Of a stretch of 7,848 nt of DNA, positions 5,581-7,848 are shown piece after piece. The notes beneath the pieces were generated by a model, which searched no databases, was not told the DNA's origin, and worked only from the letters and a program-made list of their open reading frames with translations. The stretch is taken from the NCBI GenBank assembly GCA_021785115.1, contig JAJYGO010000068.1, positions 1 through 7,848 of the forward strand, given 5' to 3'. The stretch is from Chloroflexota bacterium (lineage in GTDB: Bacteria; Chloroflexota; Limnocylindria; Limnocylindrales; CSP1-4). Within the stretch, counting starts at the first letter, position 1, and each line of letters begins with the position of its first letter. The position numbers were made by a program, and so were the translations under genes.

Positions 5581-5599
5581 TAGGGCAATAATTGCACTA
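5581..5599. promoter_or_regulatory. AT-rich palindrome overlapping a candidate -10 box, candidate operator
   Basis: The 19-bp site TAGGGCAATAATTGCACTA is a near-perfect palindrome about A5590. Eight of nine base pairs match and only 5584/5596 fails. It stands out as an AT-rich island in a GC-rich gap and lies 22 bp before the ATG of the A-type carrier homologue. AATAAT (5587-5592) resembles a -10 box and would fall inside the palindrome, so a bound repressor would block transcription. A second possible pair is TGGACC (5552-5557) and TACCAT (5576-5581) with 18-bp spacing. The regulator is unknown. Confidence 0.5.
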
Positions 5600-5620
5600 C
5601 AGCATGCAAGGAGGTGCCCT

Positions 5621-5914
5621 ATGCTCCAGGTCACGCCCGCCGCGACCAAGCATCTCGTTCGCGTGCGCAAGGAGAGGGGAATCGGCCCCGAGGCCGGGGC
5701 GCGTTTCGTGTCCAAGGGCGCCGGTGTCGGCCTGACCTTTGCGCCCGCCCCGGAGCCCGGCGACGGTGTCGTCGAGGGGTCGGAGATCCAGATCTACGTT
5801 GCGCCGCAGATCAGCGACCGGCTGAGCCGTTCGCAGATCGACGTGTCCGAGAAGGACGGCAAGCTGGGGCTCGTGCTCCGGCCGCAGCCCCGGGCCAAGA
5901 GGTCCGACGCCTAG
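5621..5914 (+). CDS. A-type (HesB/IscA-like) iron-sulfur carrier homologue without cysteines
   Basis: 97 residues. Seen: MLQVTPAATKHLVRVRKERG, the usual opening helix of the HesB/IscA fold. It is followed by GARFVSKGAGVGLTFAPAPE (26-45), which lines up with the canonical R-x-x-V-K-G-G-G-C-S-G-L-x-Y segment, then GDGVVEGSEIQIYV and the SQIDVSEKDGKLGLVL strand. Known of the family: true A-type carriers bind an Fe-S cluster with three conserved cysteines, one in the GGC segment and two in a C-terminal CGC. Here no cysteine is present anywhere, and the tail is RPQPRAKRSDA. Cluster carriage by the known ligands is therefore excluded, and the function is unknown. Start: ATG 5621 with a perfect AAGGAGG, 6-nt spacing. 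A palindromic site lies immediately upstream, so regulated expression is likely. Confidence 0.82.
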   Translation: MLQVTPAATKHLVRVRKERGIGPEAGARFVSKGAGVGLTFAPAPEPGDGVVEGSEIQIYVAPQISDRLSRSQIDVSEKDGKLGLVLRPQPRAKRSDA

Positions 5915-6008
5915 CCCCATCCCGCACCAACAGCCCTCGGGGGTGGTCCGCGTCGCTGGGCGATCCAGATTCGCCGCGGCCGGCGCCAGGCAGTAGTCTC
6001 CGATCGGT

Positions 6009-6035
6009 GGCGGCGGCCTGACGGCCGGCGCCGCC
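6009..6035 (+). terminator. Hairpin downstream of the A-type carrier homologue, probable terminator
   Basis: 6009-6018 pairs with 6023-6035 as a 10-bp stem with a 3-nt bulge (6027-6029) and the tetraloop TGAC. It is followed by the relatively T-rich run GTGTTGTGTTG. It lies about 95 bp past the stop at 5914 and upstream of the exporter gene, so it would separate the two transcripts. Confidence 0.5.
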
Positions 6036-6043
6036 GTGTTGTG

Positions 6044-6112
6044 TTGACCGCTTCGCCTCCCGGCACCGTGTCCGGGGGCGCGCGCGCCGCCAGAGACCTT
6101 CCTGCCAGATGA
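6044..6112 (+). other. Duplicated start region forming a possible 22-codon upstream reading frame
   Basis: TGACCGCTTCGCCTCCCG at 6045-6062 repeats the first codons of the exporter gene (6110-6127) with one mismatch in 18, offset by 65 bp. Weaker similarity continues (CCGTGTCCGG against CCGCGTCCGG). Read from TTG 6044, the copy encodes MTASPPGTVSGGARAARDLPAR and stops at TGA 6110-6112, which overlaps the exporter's ATG 6109 as ATGA. No Shine-Dalgarno is seen before the TTG, so translation is unproven. It is either a coupled leader peptide or a decayed duplicate. Confidence 0.45.
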
Positions 6113-7026
6113 CCGCCTCGCCTCCCGCAGCTGCCGCGTCCGGTGCGACCGGCCTTGCGGATCGGGCCCCGGCGTGGTCGCTGGCGGTGCTGTCCATGAC
6201 GCTGATCCAGGCCGGCGCCGCTCTGTCCACCGGCCTGTTCGGCGCCGTGGGGCCGCTCGGCACCGCCTGGCTCCGGCTGTGCGCCGGCGCCGCGATCTTC
6301 CTGGCGCTGCGTCGCCCGCGCCTCCGCGGGCGCACGCGCGGCGAGCTCATGGGGGCGCTCGGGCTGGGGGTCACCTCGGGCCTGATGAGCATGGCCTTCC
6401 TGTCTGCGCTGGCGCGGATCCCCCTCGGGACGACGGTGGCCATCGAGTTCCTCGGGCCGCTGACCGTGGCGGTGGCCGGGACGCGCCGCCTGCGGCGGCT
6501 GGCATGGCCGCTCCTCGCGCTGGGCGGAGTCCTCGCGCTCACCGAGCCCTGGACCGGCGCGGTCGACCCGCTCGGCATCGCGTTCGCCGCCGCGTCCGCA
6601 GTGGGCTGGGGCTCGTACATCCTGCTGACATCCCGCGTGGGCGACCGGTTCGAGGGCCTCGAGGGCCTGTCCGTGACCATCCCGGTGGCCGCCGCCACGG
6701 CCACCCTGGTGGCGGCCCCCGACACGGTGGCGCGCGTGACGCCCCTGATCGTCGCGGCGGCCTTCGGCCTCGCCCTGCTGATGCCCGTCATCCCGTACTC
6801 GCTCGAGCTGCTCGCCCTGCGGCGGCTCACCACATCGGCCTTCGGCACGCTCATGGCCCTCGAGCCCGCCATCGCGATGGCGATGGGCGCCGTGGTCCTG
6901 GCGCAGGTGCCGGCGCCGCTCGAGGTGGCCGGCGTCGCGCTTGTCGTGGTCGCTGGCATCGGTGCCACCCGCGGCGGCTCTCGGCCCGGCCCGCGTGAGC
7001 CGGTGGCGATCCCGCTCATCGACTGA
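6109..7026 (+). CDS. EamA family transporter, RhtA-like (threonine/homoserine exporter type)
   Basis: 305 residues, about ten membrane helices (roughly 24-44, 52-68, 82-100, 108-124, 132-146, 154-173, 187-203, 212-228, 243-264, 270-287). It is made of two EamA halves. Seen: LIQAGAALSTGLF with GTAWLRLCAGAAIFLALRRPR, then IPLGTTVAIEFLGPLTVAV, VGWGSYILLTSRVG and PYSLELLALRRLTTSAFGTLMALEPAIA. These blocks follow E. coli RhtA closely (IP/RVPLG..VALEF.GPL; PYSLE..AL.RL....FGTLM..EPA). Known of the family: inner-membrane efflux of threonine, homoserine and other small amines driven by the proton gradient. The substrate here is inferred. Start: ATG 6109 has no good ribosome-binding site, and its first codons are duplicated at 6044-6062. 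The stop of that upstream frame overlaps this ATG, which may make translation depend on coupling. Confidence 0.88.
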   Translation: MTASPPAAAASGATGLADRAPAWSLAVLSMTLIQAGAALSTGLFGAVGPLGTAWLRLCAGAAIFLALRRPRLRGRTRGELMGALGLGVTSGLMSMAFLSALARIPLGTTVAIEFLGPLTVAVAGTRRLRRLAWPLLALGGVLALTEPWTGAVDPLGIAFAAASAVGWGSYILLTSRVGDRFEGLEGLSVTIPVAAATATLVAAPDTVARVTPLIVAAAFGLALLMPVIPYSLELLALRRLTTSAFGTLMALEPAIAMAMGAVVLAQVPAPLEVAGVALVVVAGIGATRGGSRPGPREPVAIPLID

Positions 7027-7179
7027 CGGCGGACGAGGCCGCCGCCCACGTCCGTGCGGGAGCGTCGGGGGTGGCGGCGCCGCCCGCCGGCGACCTGCCG
7101 CGCCACCTGGGCGCCGGATCGCGCGACGCAGGGAGGACGCGCCGGGCCGCCGGTCTGCGGCAGTCTTCCGGGAGTCGCT

Positions 7180-7185
7180 GATAAT
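7180..7185 (+). promoter_or_regulatory. -10 box of a probable leaderless promoter
   Basis: GATAAT matches the TATAAT -10 consensus in 5 of 6 bases and is the only AT-rich patch nearby. It ends 6 nt before the ATG at 7192, so transcription would begin at or next to the start codon. That agrees with the absence of a Shine-Dalgarno sequence before this gene. No good -35 box is seen, as is common for such promoters. Confidence 0.55.
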
Positions 7186-7191
7186 CGCGGC

Positions 7192-7848
7192 ATGCCGCCG
7201 AGATACCCCTGGATCCTCTTCGACGCCGACGACACCCTGTTCGATTTCGGGCGTGCCGAGAGCGAGGCGCTCCGAGACGCCTTCGAGGCGCAGGGCGTGC
7301 CCTTCGACCCGTCCTGGCTGCCGGTCTACCAGCGCGTCAACGCCGAGGCGTGGCGGGCCCTCGAGGCCGGGGCCGTCACCCCCGACCGGCTCCGGGTCAT
7401 GCGCTTCGAGCGCCTCGAGGCCGAGCTGGGAGTCGCCATCGACCCGCCGTCCTTCAGCAGCGAGTACCTCCGCCGGCTGGCGATGCACGCCCCGCTGGTG
7501 GACGGCGCCGTGGCCGTCGTGGCGGCGCTGCAGCCGCGACATCGGCTCGCGATCATCACCAACGGCCTCGCCGACGTCCAGCGGCCGCGGCTGGCCCGCT
7601 CGCCGCTCCAGCCGGCGTTCGAGCACGTCCTGATCTCCGAGGAGCTGGGCGCGGCCAAGCCGGACCCGGCGTTCTTCGAGATCGCCTTGGCGCGCCTGGG
7701 CCGCCCGGCGCCCGAGGAGGTGCTCGTGGTCGGGGACAGCCTGAGCTCCGACATCGCGGGCGGGGCGGCCGCGGGGCTGGACACCTGCTGGTTCAACCCG
7801 GCCGGGCGGCCGCGGGACCACGGCCCGGCCGCCACCTACGAGATCCGC
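7192..7848 (+). CDS. yjjG: HAD-IA hydrolase, YjjG-like pyrimidine 5'-nucleotidase (3' end outside window)
   Basis: 219 codons are visible and the frame is still open at the window end. Family members have about 225-240 residues, so only the tail is missing. Seen: motif I WILFDADDTLFDF with Asp11 and Asp13 (DxD, phosphatase type), motif II IITNG with Thr123, motif III AAKPDP with Lys156, and motif IV GDSLSSDIAGG with Asp182 and Asp187. Blocks such as VISEE(L/V)G.AKP and GL.TCW.N follow E. coli YjjG closely. Known of the family: Mg-dependent dephosphorylation of pyrimidine nucleoside monophosphates, including non-canonical ones, which keeps modified bases out of DNA. The symbol rests on remembered alignment and should be read as YjjG-like. 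Start: ATG 7192 has no Shine-Dalgarno, but a -10 box lies 6 nt upstream, so a leaderless mRNA is likely. It differs from the window's other HAD protein, which has DxY in motif I. Confidence 0.87.
   Translation, partial: MPPRYPWILFDADDTLFDFGRAESEALRDAFEAQGVPFDPSWLPVYQRVNAEAWRALEAGAVTPDRLRVMRFERLEAELGVAIDPPSFSSEYLRRLAMHAPLVDGAVAVVAALQPRHRLAIITNGLADVQRPRLARSPLQPAFEHVLISEELGAAKPDPAFFEIALARLGRPAPEEVLVVGDSLSSDIAGGAAAGLDTCWFNPAGRPRDHGPAATYEIR

Noticed and set aside
6044..6072. TTGACC as a -35 box for the exporter
   Set aside because: No acceptable -10 box lies 16-18 bp downstream, and the TTGACC belongs to the duplicated start region.
5911..7821. Very long minus-strand open frames (636 and 474 codons) over the exporter and YjjG-like genes
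   Set aside because: They are shadows of the plus-strand genes in GC-rich DNA. Composition is Arg/Gly/Ala/Pro-rich with no domain, while the opposite strand carries clear family motifs.
4740..7848. Two HAD genes as a recent duplication
   Set aside because: They belong to different subfamilies (DxY motif I against DxD) and share no more than the fold motifs.

Overview
This is a very GC-rich bacterial window (around 70% GC, with strong G/C preference at codon third positions). It carries ten supportable protein genes, eight complete and one cut by each edge. There are no transposases, phage genes, RNA genes or CRISPR arrays. The gene set includes a deazaflavin (F420)-type nitroreductase, an alpha/beta hydrolase, an SRPBCC protein, HAD hydrolases and an EamA exporter. 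Together with the GC content this fits an F420-using, high-GC lineage such as Chloroflexota (Limnocylindria-like) or Actinomycetota. That placement is inference, because no marker gene is present.

Layout. 1-462 (+): C-terminal part of a family 2 glycosyltransferase. 543-2017 (-): probable two-gene unit, alpha/beta hydrolase followed by nitroreductase, with an intergenic hairpin. 2018-2325: gap with a dispersed repeat and a 14-bp perfect terminator-like hairpin. 2326-3183 (-): secreted protein of unknown function. 3184-3529: divergent control region with two palindromes and a second repeat copy. 3530-3883 (+): small unknown protein. 3884-3987: convergent gap with GC-rich hairpins. 3988-4437 (-): SRPBCC protein. 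4438-4739: divergent gap with the third repeat copy. 4740-5459 (+): haloacid-dehalogenase-like HAD protein. 5621-5914 (+): A-type iron-sulfur carrier homologue lacking every cysteine, behind a palindromic AT-rich site. 6109-7026 (+): RhtA-like EamA exporter, preceded by a duplicate of its own start region. 7192-7848 (+): YjjG-like nucleotidase, cut by the window end and apparently transcribed without a leader.

The genes look like single-gene or two-gene units of general metabolism, not one pathway. What links several of them is non-coding. A 63-bp element, 57-58 of 63 bases identical to copy A in the other two copies, lies directly upstream of three unrelated genes (alpha/beta hydrolase, small unknown protein, SRPBCC protein). 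It is always in the same orientation as the gene and ends 16-27 nt before the start codon. It contains a 9-bp stem, retained in two copies, that could form a hairpin. It may be a shared cis-regulatory leader or a targeted extragenic repeat, and it is the best candidate here for something undescribed.
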